Program-made: the position numbers and the translations under genes
DNA from: Nocardia bovistercoris
GTDB lineage: Bacteria > Actinomycetota > Actinomycetes > Mycobacteriales > Mycobacteriaceae
Length of the DNA: 64,000 nucleotides
NCBI RefSeq assembly: GCF_015674855.1
Contig: NZ_JADMLG010000012.1
Location: 1 to 64,000 of the forward strand
Direction of reading: 5' to 3'
In this document: one piece after another, positions 1 to 8,652 of the stretch
Layout: the number at the start of each line of letters is the position of its first letter
Position numbering within the stretch: the first letter of the stretch is position 1
The notes under the pieces: generated by a model
The model's database searches: none
What the model was told of the DNA's origin: nothing
The model's input: only the letters and a program-made list of their open reading frames with translations

Positions 1-540
1 GGCGAGTGCGGGGGCGAGTTTCCAGGTGGCCATGAGGATGGGGAAGTTCCAGGGGATGATCTGGCCGACGACGCCGAGTGGTTCGTGGAAGTGGTAGGCG
101 ATGGTGTCGGCGTCGATCTGGGAGATCGAGCCTTCCTGTCCGCGCAGCGCACCGGCGAAATAGCGGAAGTGGTCGACTGCGAGCGGCAGGTCGGCGGCGA
201 GGGTCTCGCGGACCGGTTTCCCGTTCTCCCAGCTCTCGGCGACCGCGAGCGCCTCGAGATGCGTCTCGATCCGGTCGGCGATCTTGTTGAGGATGTTCGC
301 GCGTTCGGTGGGTGCGGTGCGGCCCCAGGAATCGGCGGCGCGGTGCGCGGCGTCGAGGGCGAGTTCGATATCGGCCGCCGAGGAGCGCGCGACCTCGCAG
401 AAACTCGATCCGTCGACGGGGGAGGGATTCACGAAATACCGCCCCTCGACGGGCGCGCGCCATTCGCCGCCGATGAAATTGTCGTAGCGGGGCGCGTATT
501 CGACGATGCTGCCTTCGGTACCCGGCTGTGCGTAGATCAT
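1..540 (-). CDS. aldehyde dehydrogenase, N-terminal part (cut by window start)
   Basis: This NAD(P)-dependent aldehyde dehydrogenase would oxidise an aldehyde to the acid in the cytoplasm. The 180 residues present include the N-terminal cofactor-binding region, with 'FIGGEWRAPVEG' near residue 22 and the family motif 'IIPWNFPI' near residue 163. The catalytic Cys and Glu lie in the missing C-terminal part. The ATG at 540 is preceded by GAGGAG at a good distance. The gene lies 109 bases downstream of, and on the same strand as, a GAF-domain regulator, an arrangement seen for acetaldehyde/alcohol-induced dehydrogenases, so that regulator probably controls it. The exact substrate cannot be read from the fragment. 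Confidence 0.9.
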   Translation of the reverse strand, partial: MIYAQPGTEGSIVEYAPRYDNFIGGEWRAPVEGRYFVNPSPVDGSSFCEVARSSAADIELALDAAHRAADSWGRTAPTERANILNKIADRIETHLEALAVAESWENGKPVRETLAADLPLAVDHFRYFAGALRGQEGSISQIDADTIAYHFHEPLGVVGQIIPWNFPILMATWKLAPALA

Positions 541-649
541 GGCGGTCTCCTCGTTCGATCCTGACCTGACACCGTCACGGCACGACTGCGTGACGGCAAT
601 CACTATTCCCGCTGCGGGTTGATGAAACGTTGAAGGACTCGCCGGACGC

Positions 650-1864
650 TCAGTCGCGCAGCGCGTGGTGCAGACGGGCCGCGGCGACGGCGCGCCGACC
701 GTCGTCGGCGGGCAGCAGGCGCAGCGCGTGCTCGTGCACCTCGCGATCCCCTGGCGCGAATTCGCCGAAGCGCAGCGCGAGTTCGGGATCGCCGTGCGCC
801 AACACCGCGGTGCGCACGCCAACATAGAGGAATTCGCGCCACTCCACGATGCCCGGCGTATCCGAGCCCGGCAGCAGCGGGCCGCGATACAGGCGGACCG
901 CGGCGGCGGTATCGCCCGCGGCGAGGGCGGCGGCCAACTCCACCGCATCGCAGGAGATCGGGCTGACCAGTTGATAGACGCGCGCGGTGATGTCACCGCC
1001 GGTGGCGCGCCGCAGATACGACATCTCGGATTTGAGGGTGCTCGAACCGACCACGCGATCGCCGTAGATCGCGTGGTGCAGCCGCTCGTGGGTGTAACCG
1101 TCGGGCTCGAGGGCGAGCAGGGTGAGGATCTCCAGGTGGCGGGGTCGCAGGCGGACGGGCTGCCCGTCGCGGGTCAGCGTGGACGCGCCGAGACAGCGCA
1201 GCCGCACACCGGCGGCCTGCATGCGGTTGTGCAGCTTGGACTCCACGGCGGCGGCCAGCGTGCGCACCGTCGACATCGCCAGCGGATGGGAGCGATCCCA
1301 GGTCGTCGACAGGTCGAGGACGCCGACCAGGCCGCCGTCCGCCGCGCGGATCGGCGCGCAGTAGCAGACCCAGCCGTGCAGCGCCGCGACCAGGTGTTCG
1401 GCGGAGAACACCTGGTGCGGCCGGTCGGTGCGCAGCGACAGCGACAGCGCGTTGGTGCCCATGCTCGGTTCGTCCCATCGACCGCCCGGCGCGAAGTTCA
1501 CCCGTTCGGCGCGGCGGCGCATGACCCGGCCGCCGCACGACCACAGGATGGTGCCGGTCTCGTCGGTGACGGCGGCGACGAAGTCGGCGTCCTCGGCGAT
1601 CGAACGCAATTCCTCGCCGAGATCGGTCACCGGGGCGCGCAGCGGTGAATCCGCCCAGCGCGCGTCGGCGTCGGCGGCGCTCGGTGCGCGGTCGCGGGCG
1701 GGATCGACGGTGCGCAGCGACCGCAACCAGGACTGCGCGACCTCACCGCGCGGCGCCGCGTCGTCCTCGTCGTCGTTGTACTCAGGGGCGCGGCCCGGCA
1801 CCCAGCGGGCCCAGGCATCTTCGAGTGCGGCCCGTCGACGGGACAAGCTGGGACGATGTGCCAT
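650..1864 (-). CDS. GAF-domain transcriptional regulator with winged-helix and BTAD-like C-terminus
   Basis: A cytoplasmic regulator of 404 aa. Residues about 60-200 form a GAF-like sensor region ('VTDETGTILWSCGG', then 'EPSMGTNAL', as in AcoR-type sensors). It lacks a sigma-54 AAA domain. After it comes a winged-helix-like segment ('LRPRHLEILTLLALEPDG') and a helical tail resembling the BTAD domain of SARP regulators ('AAVRLYRGPLLPG'). The reading frame is open further upstream, but the ATG at 1864 has GGGAGG just before it and starts a typical sequence (MAHRPSLSRR). It is followed on the same strand by the aldehyde dehydrogenase, its likely target. The ligand is unknown. Confidence 0.8.
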   Translation of the reverse strand: MAHRPSLSRRRAALEDAWARWVPGRAPEYNDDEDDAAPRGEVAQSWLRSLRTVDPARDRAPSAADADARWADSPLRAPVTDLGEELRSIAEDADFVAAVTDETGTILWSCGGRVMRRRAERVNFAPGGRWDEPSMGTNALSLSLRTDRPHQVFSAEHLVAALHGWVCYCAPIRAADGGLVGVLDLSTTWDRSHPLAMSTVRTLAAAVESKLHNRMQAAGVRLRCLGASTLTRDGQPVRLRPRHLEILTLLALEPDGYTHERLHHAIYGDRVVGSSTLKSEMSYLRRATGGDITARVYQLVSPISCDAVELAAALAAGDTAAAVRLYRGPLLPGSDTPGIVEWREFLYVGVRTAVLAHGDPELALRFGEFAPGDREVHEHALRLLPADDGRRAVAAARLHHALRD

Positions 1865-2222
1865 GACGCCTCCCATGATGCCTCGTCGCCTCGGGGCGGG
1901 CCGCCGAATCGGACGAACACGGCAGGGATCCTTTCCCGACACGGTACGGAGTCCGCTACCGGGGGCGGGTGAGGGTTTGTCCGCCGCGGGTGGTGCGTCC
2001 GCCCCGGGCCGGGTGGCGGGATTGTCCGGCTCCTGACGTGGCGTCGAGCTCGATGCCCGACGGTTCCACGGCGAGCGCGCGGGTGCGCATGAGGGAGTTT
2101 CACCACAGTCGCTGTGCGCCGTCGGCGGGTCGCTTCGGCCTTCCAGGTCGGCGATACATCCCCGCGCAGTGATCGTCGTCACGTGACCCGTAGATTCCAC
2201 CTCGGATCCATATCCTGTTGTC
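1865..2222. other. intergenic region between divergent genes
   Basis: This stretch of 358 bases separates the divergently transcribed GAF regulator and DUF3592 gene. I see no gene in it; the reading frames that cross it lack ribosome sites and family similarity. It should hold the regulator promoter. The only element I can place is the -10-like hexamer immediately before the DUF3592 gene. Confidence 0.5.
2211..2216 (+). promoter_or_regulatory. -10 element of a likely leaderless transcript
   Basis: TATCCT (pattern TANNNT) ends 6 bases before the GTG at 2223, and there is no ribosome-binding site. This spacing puts the transcription start on the start codon. Confidence 0.5.
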
Positions 2223-2768
2223 GTGCATGGTTTCTGGGACTATGTGGGCCTCGTTGTGGTGGTCCTGTTCGGGGTGGCGCAGTTCAGCATCGGCGTCGGA
2301 CTCCTGCGGCAGACCATCGAGCGCGCGGTGCTGTGGTTGGGCGGGCACCGGGCGCGTGGCACCATCACCTCGTTCGCCGAGGAAAGCGACTCCGAAGGCC
2401 ATCGCATATACCGGCCCGCCGTGGAATTCACCGCGGCGACCGGAGAACACCGGCACATCGCCCTGGCCGACACGGTGATGAGCCGCCCCCGCGTCGGGGC
2501 GCGGATCACCGTGGTCTACAGGCCGAGCGATCCCGAGCACGTGGACGCCCTCGGTATCGCCAAGGGCATCGGGAGTCTCGTCGCCTTCCCGATTCTGGTG
2601 GTCGTCGGGGTTGCGGCGATCGTCCTGCCCATCGCGTACCTGCTCGGTTTCGACGGCGTGCTGACGTGGAGTGAACAAGCCGCGGGCGACACGATCGACT
2701 GGCTCGACGAAACCCTCGGCGGCGCGCTCGGCAGCCTCCAGGAAGTCCTCGCGAAGTGGTTCGGCTGA
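2223..2768 (+). CDS. DUF3592-type membrane protein
   Basis: A 181-aa protein of unknown function. Residues about 7-27 form a membrane segment. A soluble region with the DUF3592 pattern follows ('RARGTITSF', 'YRPAVEFTAATGEHR', 'VVYRPSDPEHV'), then a second membrane segment at about 117-142 ('LVAFPILVVVGVAAIVLP') and a short amphipathic tail. Proteins of this kind are found in many bacteria and have no established role. The GTG at 2223 fits a leaderless transcript. It stands alone, with 135 bases before the next gene on the same strand. Confidence 0.75.
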   Translation: MHGFWDYVGLVVVVLFGVAQFSIGVGLLRQTIERAVLWLGGHRARGTITSFAEESDSEGHRIYRPAVEFTAATGEHRHIALADTVMSRPRVGARITVVYRPSDPEHVDALGIAKGIGSLVAFPILVVVGVAAIVLPIAYLLGFDGVLTWSEQAAGDTIDWLDETLGGALGSLQEVLAKWFG

Positions 2769-2903
2769 CGGAGCTGTTGTCCGCCACAACGGGCGCGGTC
2801 GTCTGCTCGGGAAAGGGAGGTTGTTCGCTCGAGACCGGAGGCGAACATTCCCTCGCGCGTGCCGGACGCATAGCCTGGCGTCAGCATGGCAGGAGGTTGC
2901 GTG

Positions 2904-4037
2904 GTGGAACGCAGACGTGTGGTGATCGCCGGACTCGGTGACATGGGAGTGTTGACCGCCATCCGGTTGGCCCGCTATGCCGATGTCGTCGGTGTATCGG
3001 TGAAGCCCGCGCTGGTCAGCGGCCGGGAGCTGGGGTTGCGGTTGAGTACGCCGAGCCGGTGGGCGCGCGAGTTCTTCGTCCCGTTCGACAGGCTGCGCGG
3101 ACTCGACAAGGTCCGCACCGTGCACGCCGCGCTCACCGGTGTGGACCTGGCCGCGCGAAAAGTGTTCGTGGACAACGGCAATGGTACGGACCTCGGCATG
3201 TCCTACGACGCGTTGGTGATCTCGACCGGTGTCGCGAACGGTTTCTGGCGGCAGCCGACATTGCAGAGCGAGGCGCAGGTGCGCGCGGAGGTGCGCGCGG
3301 CCAACGAGCGAATGGCCGCGGCGTCCTCGGTCATCGTCGTCGGCGGGGGAGCGGCGGCGGTGTCGACGGCCGCCAACCTCGCGCGCACCTGGCCCGCCAC
3401 CCGCGTCGACCTGTATTTCCCCGGTGCGCGCGCACTGACCGACCACCACCCGCGCACCTGGGAGAGCATCCGGCGCAGGCTCGACGGACTCGGTGTCGGC
3501 GTGCATCCGGGACACCGTGCCGTCGTACCGGAGGAATTCCTCGGTGACGAGATCACCGCCGAACCCGTGACCTGGTCCACCGGGCAGCCCGAGGCCCGCG
3601 CCGACGCCGTGGTCTGGGCGATCGGCCGAGCGCGGCCGAATACCGGCTGGCTGCCCGCGGAGCTGCTGGACGAGCGCGGATTCGTGCGGGTCACCCCCGA
3701 ACTCACGGTGCCGGGCCACCCCGAGGTGTTCGCGGTCGGCGACGTGGCCGCCACCGACCCGATGCGCACCTCCGCCCGCAACCAGGCCGACGCCCTCGTC
3801 GCCCGCAATGTGCGGGCCTTGTTCGACGGCCGCCGACCCCGCGCCTACCGCCCGCCTTCGCACCACTGGGGTTCGGTGCTCGGCCCGCAGCCGGACGGTT
3901 TCCAGATCTTCACCCCCGGCGGCCGGGTCGTCCGTCTCCCCGCCTGGTCGGTCGACCGCGTGCTGAACCCTTGGATCGTGCACCGCGGCATCTATCGCGG
4001 AATACGGCACAATGACCCGCTGCCCACGGGCGAATGA
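2904..4037 (+). CDS. FAD-dependent pyridine nucleotide-disulfide oxidoreductase (NDH-2/AIF-like)
   Basis: A 377-aa FAD/NAD(P)H oxidoreductase. The N-terminus carries a Rossmann fold with GLGDMG. A second dinucleotide-binding motif ('VIVVGGGAAAVS') lies near residue 138. The C-terminal flavin motif ('VFAVGDVAAT') is the ATG/GD pattern typical of the family. There is no CxxC redox pair, so a type II NADH dehydrogenase or AIF/FSP1-like quinone or electron-carrier reductase is more likely than a disulfide reductase. Start: an ATG exists at 2886, but AGGAGG at 2891-2896 lies inside that extension and is ideally placed for the GTG at 2904. The gene appears to be monocistronic. Its electron acceptor cannot be deduced. 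Confidence 0.8.
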   Translation: MERRRVVIAGLGDMGVLTAIRLARYADVVGVSVKPALVSGRELGLRLSTPSRWAREFFVPFDRLRGLDKVRTVHAALTGVDLAARKVFVDNGNGTDLGMSYDALVISTGVANGFWRQPTLQSEAQVRAEVRAANERMAAASSVIVVGGGAAAVSTAANLARTWPATRVDLYFPGARALTDHHPRTWESIRRRLDGLGVGVHPGHRAVVPEEFLGDEITAEPVTWSTGQPEARADAVVWAIGRARPNTGWLPAELLDERGFVRVTPELTVPGHPEVFAVGDVAATDPMRTSARNQADALVARNVRALFDGRRPRAYRPPSHHWGSVLGPQPDGFQIFTPGGRVVRLPAWSVDRVLNPWIVHRGIYRGIRHNDPLPTGE

Positions 4038-4130
4038 GGTTTCCCCCGCTTGCGCCGGTTCAGGCGGTCCTACGCCGCCGCTCGCTCTCCCGCACGCGCG
4101 GTTCGAGGATGCGTCGACGCGAGACGACGT

Positions 4131-4216
4131 GAGGCTTCCCAACCTTCGCGGTAACAGGGGGCGATCCGCTTCCGTGGCTCGCCAGTCGCGGGAGGCTTCC
4201 CAGCCCGCCCGGTAAC
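4131..4216. repeat. pair of imperfect 25-bp direct repeats
   Basis: GAGGCTTCCCA...GGTAAC occurs at 4131-4155 and again at 4192-4216, with a diverged middle. It lies in the 233-base gap between the convergent oxidoreductase and cyclophilin genes. No gene is visible there. It may be a small dispersed intergenic repeat. Confidence 0.55.
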
Positions 4217-4270
4217 CGGCCCGAGGACGACTTCGGCCGGGCCGCCGTGACACGGTGAGCCCACACGGGT

Positions 4271-5005
4271 TCAGGAGCGTGCGGTGGTGACCGTGTTCAG
4301 GGCGACGTCGGTTGCCGGGGTCCCGTCGCCGGAACCGTCGCGCACGCCCGCGCCCGCGATGCGGGTGAGCACGTCGAGGCCGCCGACCACGCGTCCGAAC
4401 GGGGTGTAGTTCGGGGGCAGTTGGCTGTCGCGGTACACCAGGAAGAACTGGCTGCCGTTGGTGTCGCGGCCGGAGTTGGCCATGGCGAGGGTGCCCGCCG
4501 GGTAGGTGGCGCCCGCGAGGTTCTCGTCGGGGAACCGGTAGCCGGGGCCGCCGGTGCCGGTCGCCGTTGGGTCGCCGCATTGCAGGACGTAGATGCCCTC
4601 GGTGGTGAGGCGGTGGCAGCGGGTGCGGTCGAAGTACTGTTCGCCCGCGAGGAAGGCGAAGGAGTTCACCGTGCGCGGCGCGCGGGCGACCTCGAGCGCG
4701 ACGGTGATCGCGCCGCAGTTGGTGTCCAGTGTCGCGGTGTAGCCCGCCGCCGGGTCGATCCACAGTCCGGGTTCGACCGGCCACTGCTTGCCGTTGGGCT
4801 GTCCGGGCGCCGCGGCCGCGCAACCCGCGGGCGCCTGCCGCAGGTGCCAGGTCTGCGCCGACACCCCGCCCGCCGCGAACAGGGTGAGCGCCGCACCCGC
4901 CACCAGCACGCCGAGCCCGGGCAGCACCCGGCGCATCGCGCGCCCGCGACGCCGCGCGCCGTCCGTCCCGCGTCCGGTCACGCGCATGCCTGTTCCACTA
5001 CTCAC
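4271..5005 (-). CDS. exported cyclophilin-type peptidyl-prolyl cis-trans isomerase
   Basis: A 244-aa cyclophilin that would catalyse prolyl isomerisation outside the cytoplasmic membrane. An Arg-rich N-terminus and a hydrophobic stretch ('VLVAGAALTLFAAGG') at about residues 30-45 form a signal peptide or membrane anchor. The cyclophilin domain follows from about residue 90, with 'VNSFAFLAGEQYFD' (the FxxL..YYDG region), 'GTGGPGYRFPDE', 'TLAMANSGRDTNGSQFF' and 'FGRVVGGLDVL'. Four conserved segments make the family certain. The GTG at 5005 has GGGAG nine bases upstream; an internal ATG at 4986 is possible. Extracellular actinobacterial cyclophilins of this layout are common, and the client proteins are unknown. 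Confidence 0.88.
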   Translation of the reverse strand: MSSGTGMRVTGRGTDGARRRGRAMRRVLPGLGVLVAGAALTLFAAGGVSAQTWHLRQAPAGCAAAAPGQPNGKQWPVEPGLWIDPAAGYTATLDTNCGAITVALEVARAPRTVNSFAFLAGEQYFDRTRCHRLTTEGIYVLQCGDPTATGTGGPGYRFPDENLAGATYPAGTLAMANSGRDTNGSQFFLVYRDSQLPPNYTPFGRVVGGLDVLTRIAGAGVRDGSGDGTPATDVALNTVTTARS

Positions 5006-5269
5006 AGTCGGGATCTCCCTGGTCGGGTCCGCGCACCGATCGATGCTCGGCCCGCATACTGCCATCTACCCCGCACACCGCGTCACGAAACGGGCGGTAT
5101 CGGAGTGGGCGGGATCTGATCGGGACGCGTCGGTCGCGGTGCGGCACCGATCTCGGGCGAAACCGACCTGGAGGTATCGGCTAACTTCTGGTGAACGTGG
5201 GTTGCCGATTCTCGCGCGGGTGAGGTTTCCGCGTGGATGTGACGTGTCGAACGGGGTTCGGGGTGCACG

Positions 5270-6118
5270 ATGGGAATCATGGGAACCGTTCGAGCGGCGC
5301 TGGTCCAGGCGAACTGGACGGGTGATAAAGAGTCGATGATCGTGGCGCACGAGGAGAGTGCGCGGCGGGCGGCGGCACAGGGTGCGCAGGTGCTCTGCTT
5401 CCAGGAGTTGTTCTACGGGCCGTATTTCTGTCAGACGCAGGACGCGAAATACTACGACTACGCGGAAACGGTTCCAGGACCGACCACCGAGCGGTTCGCG
5501 GCATTGGCGCGCGAGCTCGGCATGGTCATGGTGCTTCCGGTCTACGAGCAGGAACAACCGGGGCTGCTCTACAACACGGCCGTGGTGATCGACGCCGACG
5601 GGCGGTGGCTCGGCAAATATCGCAAACACCATATTCCGCACGTGCGCGGATTCTGGGAGAAATTCTATTTCCGGCCGGGCAATCTGGGCTGGCCGGTATT
5701 CGACACCGCGGTCGGGCGGGTCGGCGTCTACATCTGTTACGACCGGCATTTTCCGGAGGGCTGGCGCGCACTCGGTCTGGCGGGTGCGGAAATCGTGTTC
5801 AATCCGTCGGCCACCTCGCGTGGTCTCTCGTCCTACCTGTGGAAGCTGGAGCAGCCCGCCGCCGCGGTCGCCAACGAGTACTACATCGGCGCGATCAACC
5901 GGGTCGGCGTCGAATCCGAATACGGCGACGACGATTTCTACGGCACCAGCTATTTCGTCGACCCGGAAGGGCAATTCGTCGGCGAACCGGCCTCCGACAC
6001 CGATCCGGAACTCGTGGTGCGCGATCTGGACATGGATCTGATCAAGGTCGTGCGCGACCGCTGGGCCTTCTACCGCGATCGCAGACCCGACGCCTACGGA
6101 CCGCTGGTGGCGCCATGA
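5270..6118 (+). CDS. beta-ureidopropionase / N-carbamoyl amidohydrolase (nitrilase superfamily)
   Basis: A 282-aa C-N hydrolase, predicted to release CO2 and ammonia from N-carbamoyl-beta-alanine. The Glu-Lys-Cys triad is intact: E46 ('CFQELFYG'), K119 ('YRKHHIPH') and C156 ('ICYDRHFPE'). On sequence alone it resembles N-carbamoylputrescine amidase (AguB). The next gene is a dihydropyrimidinase whose ATG overlaps this stop (ATGA), which favours beta-ureidopropionase in reductive uracil/thymine degradation, or an N-carbamoyl amino acid hydrolase in hydantoin use. Either ATG 5270 or ATG 5279 could be the start. It heads a four-gene same-strand cluster. Confidence 0.85.
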   Translation: MGIMGTVRAALVQANWTGDKESMIVAHEESARRAAAQGAQVLCFQELFYGPYFCQTQDAKYYDYAETVPGPTTERFAALARELGMVMVLPVYEQEQPGLLYNTAVVIDADGRWLGKYRKHHIPHVRGFWEKFYFRPGNLGWPVFDTAVGRVGVYICYDRHFPEGWRALGLAGAEIVFNPSATSRGLSSYLWKLEQPAAAVANEYYIGAINRVGVESEYGDDDFYGTSYFVDPEGQFVGEPASDTDPELVVRDLDMDLIKVVRDRWAFYRDRRPDAYGPLVAP

Positions 6119-7530
6119 GCCGCACCCTGATCCGCGGCGGCACCGTCGTCTCCACCACCGGTGCGCAACTGCTCGACGTCCTGGTCGACGGCGAGCGCAT
6201 CGCCGCGCTGCTCGATCCGGGCGCGCTCGGCGCCGACCTCGCCGCGGGCGTCGGCACCGTCATCGACGCCACCGGCCGCTACGTCGTGCCCGGCGGTGTG
6301 GACGGGCATACGCACATGCAGATGCCGTTCGGCGGCACCGAGGCATCCGACACCTTCGAGACCGGCACCCGCGCCGCGGCCTGGGGCGGTACCACCACGA
6401 TCGTCGATTTCGCGGTCCAGAGTGCGGGCGAACGCCTTCAGGACACCATGGCCGAATGGCATCGCAAGGCCGACGGGCGGTGCGCGATCGACTACGGCTT
6501 CCACCAGATCATGGGCTCGGTCGACGCCGAATCGCTGAAGGGGATGAGCGAACTGGTGGCCGAGGGCGTCACCAGTTTCAAACTGTTCATGGCCTATCCC
6601 GGCGTCTTCTACTCCACCGACGGCCAGATCCTGCGGGCCATGCAATCGGCCGCCGAACTCGGCGCGCTGGTGATGATGCACGCCGAGAACGGCATAGCCA
6701 TCGACGTGCTGGTCGAACAGGCGCTCGCGCGCGGCGACACCGCTCCGTACTTCCACGGTGTGACGCGCCCGTGGCAACTGGAGGAAGAGGCCACCCACCG
6801 GGCGATCATGCTGGCGGAGGTGACCGGTGCGCCGCTGTACGTGGTGCACGTGTCGGCGGCCCAGGCGCTGGCGCAGATCGCCGAGGCGCGCGGTCGGGGA
6901 CGCAACGTCTTCGGCGAGACCTGCCCGCAGTACCTGTACCTCTCGCTCGAAGAGCATTTGGGCGCACCGGGTTTCGACGGCGCCAAGTGGGTGTGCTCGA
7001 CGCCGCTGCGGGCACGGGCCGAAGGGCATCAGGACGCGCTGTGGCGCTACCTGCGCACCGGCGATGTCACCGCCGTGAGCACCGACCACTGCCCGTTCTG
7101 CATGAAGGACCAGAAGGACCGTGGCCGTGGTGATTTCAGCAAGATCCCGAACGGCATCGGCGGTGTCGAACACCGGATGGACCTGATGTTCCAGGGCGTG
7201 GTGAACGGGTTGATCTCCCCGCAGCGCTGGGTCGAGGTGTGCTGCACCGCGCCCGCGCGCATGTTCGGGCTGTATCCGCGCAAGGGCGTGATCTCGCCCG
7301 GCGCCGACGCCGATATCGTGATCTACGACCCGAAGGGCCACACCTCCATCGGGATCGGCCGGACCCACCACATGAACATGGACTATTCGGCCTACGAGGG
7401 TTTCGAGGTGGACGGCCACGTGGACACCGTGCTCGCGCGCGGTCGCGTGATCGTGGACGACGGACGCTATCTCGGCCGCGCGGGCGACGGCCGCTTCCTG
7501 AAACGTGAACTGTCGCAGAACCTGCTCTGA
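6115..7530 (+). CDS. hydA: dihydropyrimidinase / D-hydantoinase
   Basis: A 471-aa cyclic amidohydrolase that opens dihydrouracil or hydantoin rings. The binuclear zinc site is visible: H65 and H67 ('DGHTHMQMPFGG'), the carboxylated lysine K156 ('SFKLFMAYPG'), H189 ('MMHAENG'), H245 ('VVHVSAAQ') and D324 ('STDHCPF'). The length matches dihydropyrimidinases. The ATG at 6115 overlaps the upstream amidase stop by 4 bases. Together the two enzymes convert dihydrouracil to beta-alanine. No dihydropyrimidine dehydrogenase lies in the window. Confidence 0.93.
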   Translation: MSRTLIRGGTVVSTTGAQLLDVLVDGERIAALLDPGALGADLAAGVGTVIDATGRYVVPGGVDGHTHMQMPFGGTEASDTFETGTRAAAWGGTTTIVDFAVQSAGERLQDTMAEWHRKADGRCAIDYGFHQIMGSVDAESLKGMSELVAEGVTSFKLFMAYPGVFYSTDGQILRAMQSAAELGALVMMHAENGIAIDVLVEQALARGDTAPYFHGVTRPWQLEEEATHRAIMLAEVTGAPLYVVHVSAAQALAQIAEARGRGRNVFGETCPQYLYLSLEEHLGAPGFDGAKWVCSTPLRARAEGHQDALWRYLRTGDVTAVSTDHCPFCMKDQKDRGRGDFSKIPNGIGGVEHRMDLMFQGVVNGLISPQRWVEVCCTAPARMFGLYPRKGVISPGADADIVIYDPKGHTSIGIGRTHHMNMDYSAYEGFEVDGHVDTVLARGRVIVDDGRYLGRAGDGRFLKRELSQNLL

Positions 7531-7557
7531 CCGCGCGATCGGAATGGAGTGTGCCGC

Positions 7558-8595
7558 ATGGATATCGGTGTGGTGTTGCAATGCACGCCGCCCGCGTCTC
7601 GGGTGATCGAGTTGGCGAGACTGGCCGAGACGCACGGCTTCTCGCATGTGTGGACCTTCGATTCGCACCTGCTGTGGCAGGAGCCCTATGTGATCCACAG
7701 TCGGATATTGTCGGCTACCCGCAAAGTCGTGGTCGGCCCGATGGTGACCAACCCGGCGACCAGGGACTGGACGGTCACCGCCTCGACCTTCGCGACCCTC
7801 AACGACATGTTCGGCAACCGCACGATCTGCGGTATCGGGCGCGGTGATTCGGCCGTCCGCGCGACCGGCGGCAAACCGACCACGTTGGCCACCCTGCGCG
7901 AATCGGTCGGGGTGATCCGCGAACTCGGCAACGGGCGCAGCGCCAGGATCGGCGACACCGTGGTGCGTTTCCCGTGGGCGCGCGATTCGCGGCTCGAGGT
8001 GTGGGTGGCCGGATACGGCCCGCGCGCACTGGATCTCACCGGCCAGATTGCCGACGGGTTCATCCTGCAACTGGCCGATCCCGACATCACCGCGTGGACC
8101 ATCGCGCGGGTGCGTGCGGCCGCCGAACTCGCGGGCCGCGACCCGGACGCGGTGACGATCTGCGTGGCCGCGCCCGCCTACGTCACCGACGGGTCGACGG
8201 CGGGGCTGGCGCACGCGCGCGAGCAGTGCCGCTGGTTCGGCGGCATGGTCGGCAATCACGTGGCCGACATCGTGGCGCGCTACGGCACCGGCGGCGGGAT
8301 ACCGGCCGCCCTCACCGACTACATCGCCGGACGCGACGGCTACGACTACAACGAGCACGGCCGCGCGGGCAACACCCACGCCGAATTCGTCCCCGACGCC
8401 GTCATCGACCGGTTCTGCCTGCTCGGCGATCCGGACCAGCACCTGCTGCGGCTGCGCGAACTCGAAGGGCTCGGCGTCGACCAGTTCGCGGTGTATCTGC
8501 AACACGACGCGAAGGGATCCACCCTCGAGGCATACGGTGAATCGGTGCTGCCCCGGCTGTCGCGGGTCGCCACCGCGACCGAGACCGTCGGATGA
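7558..8595 (+). CDS. LLM-class flavin/F420-dependent oxidoreductase
   Basis: A 345-aa luciferase-like TIM-barrel protein. It opens with 'MDIGVVLQCTPPASRVIELA' and contains the family segments 'HVWTFDSHLLWQEPY', 'GPMVTNPATRDWT' and 'ICGIGRGDSAVRA'. Members use reduced F420 or FMN in hydride transfer or monooxygenation, and the substrate cannot be read from sequence. GGAG lies 8 bases before ATG 7558. It sits between dihydropyrimidinase and a class III aminotransferase, with gaps of 27 and 57 bases, so it probably acts on a pyrimidine or hydantoin intermediate. I recall related LLM proteins beside hydantoinases in other actinobacteria. Confidence 0.85.
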   Translation: MDIGVVLQCTPPASRVIELARLAETHGFSHVWTFDSHLLWQEPYVIHSRILSATRKVVVGPMVTNPATRDWTVTASTFATLNDMFGNRTICGIGRGDSAVRATGGKPTTLATLRESVGVIRELGNGRSARIGDTVVRFPWARDSRLEVWVAGYGPRALDLTGQIADGFILQLADPDITAWTIARVRAAAELAGRDPDAVTICVAAPAYVTDGSTAGLAHAREQCRWFGGMVGNHVADIVARYGTGGGIPAALTDYIAGRDGYDYNEHGRAGNTHAEFVPDAVIDRFCLLGDPDQHLLRLRELEGLGVDQFAVYLQHDAKGSTLEAYGESVLPRLSRVATATETVG

Positions 8596-8652
8596 CCGGC
8601 ACGCGTGAATCGCGCCCGATCCGGGCGACCCCGAGTGACGAGGGATGTACAG

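Noticed and set aside
2100..4823. Minus-strand open frame of 907 codons
   Set aside because: It runs antisense to the DUF3592 and FAD oxidoreductase genes and then out of frame through the cyclophilin; no protein signature.
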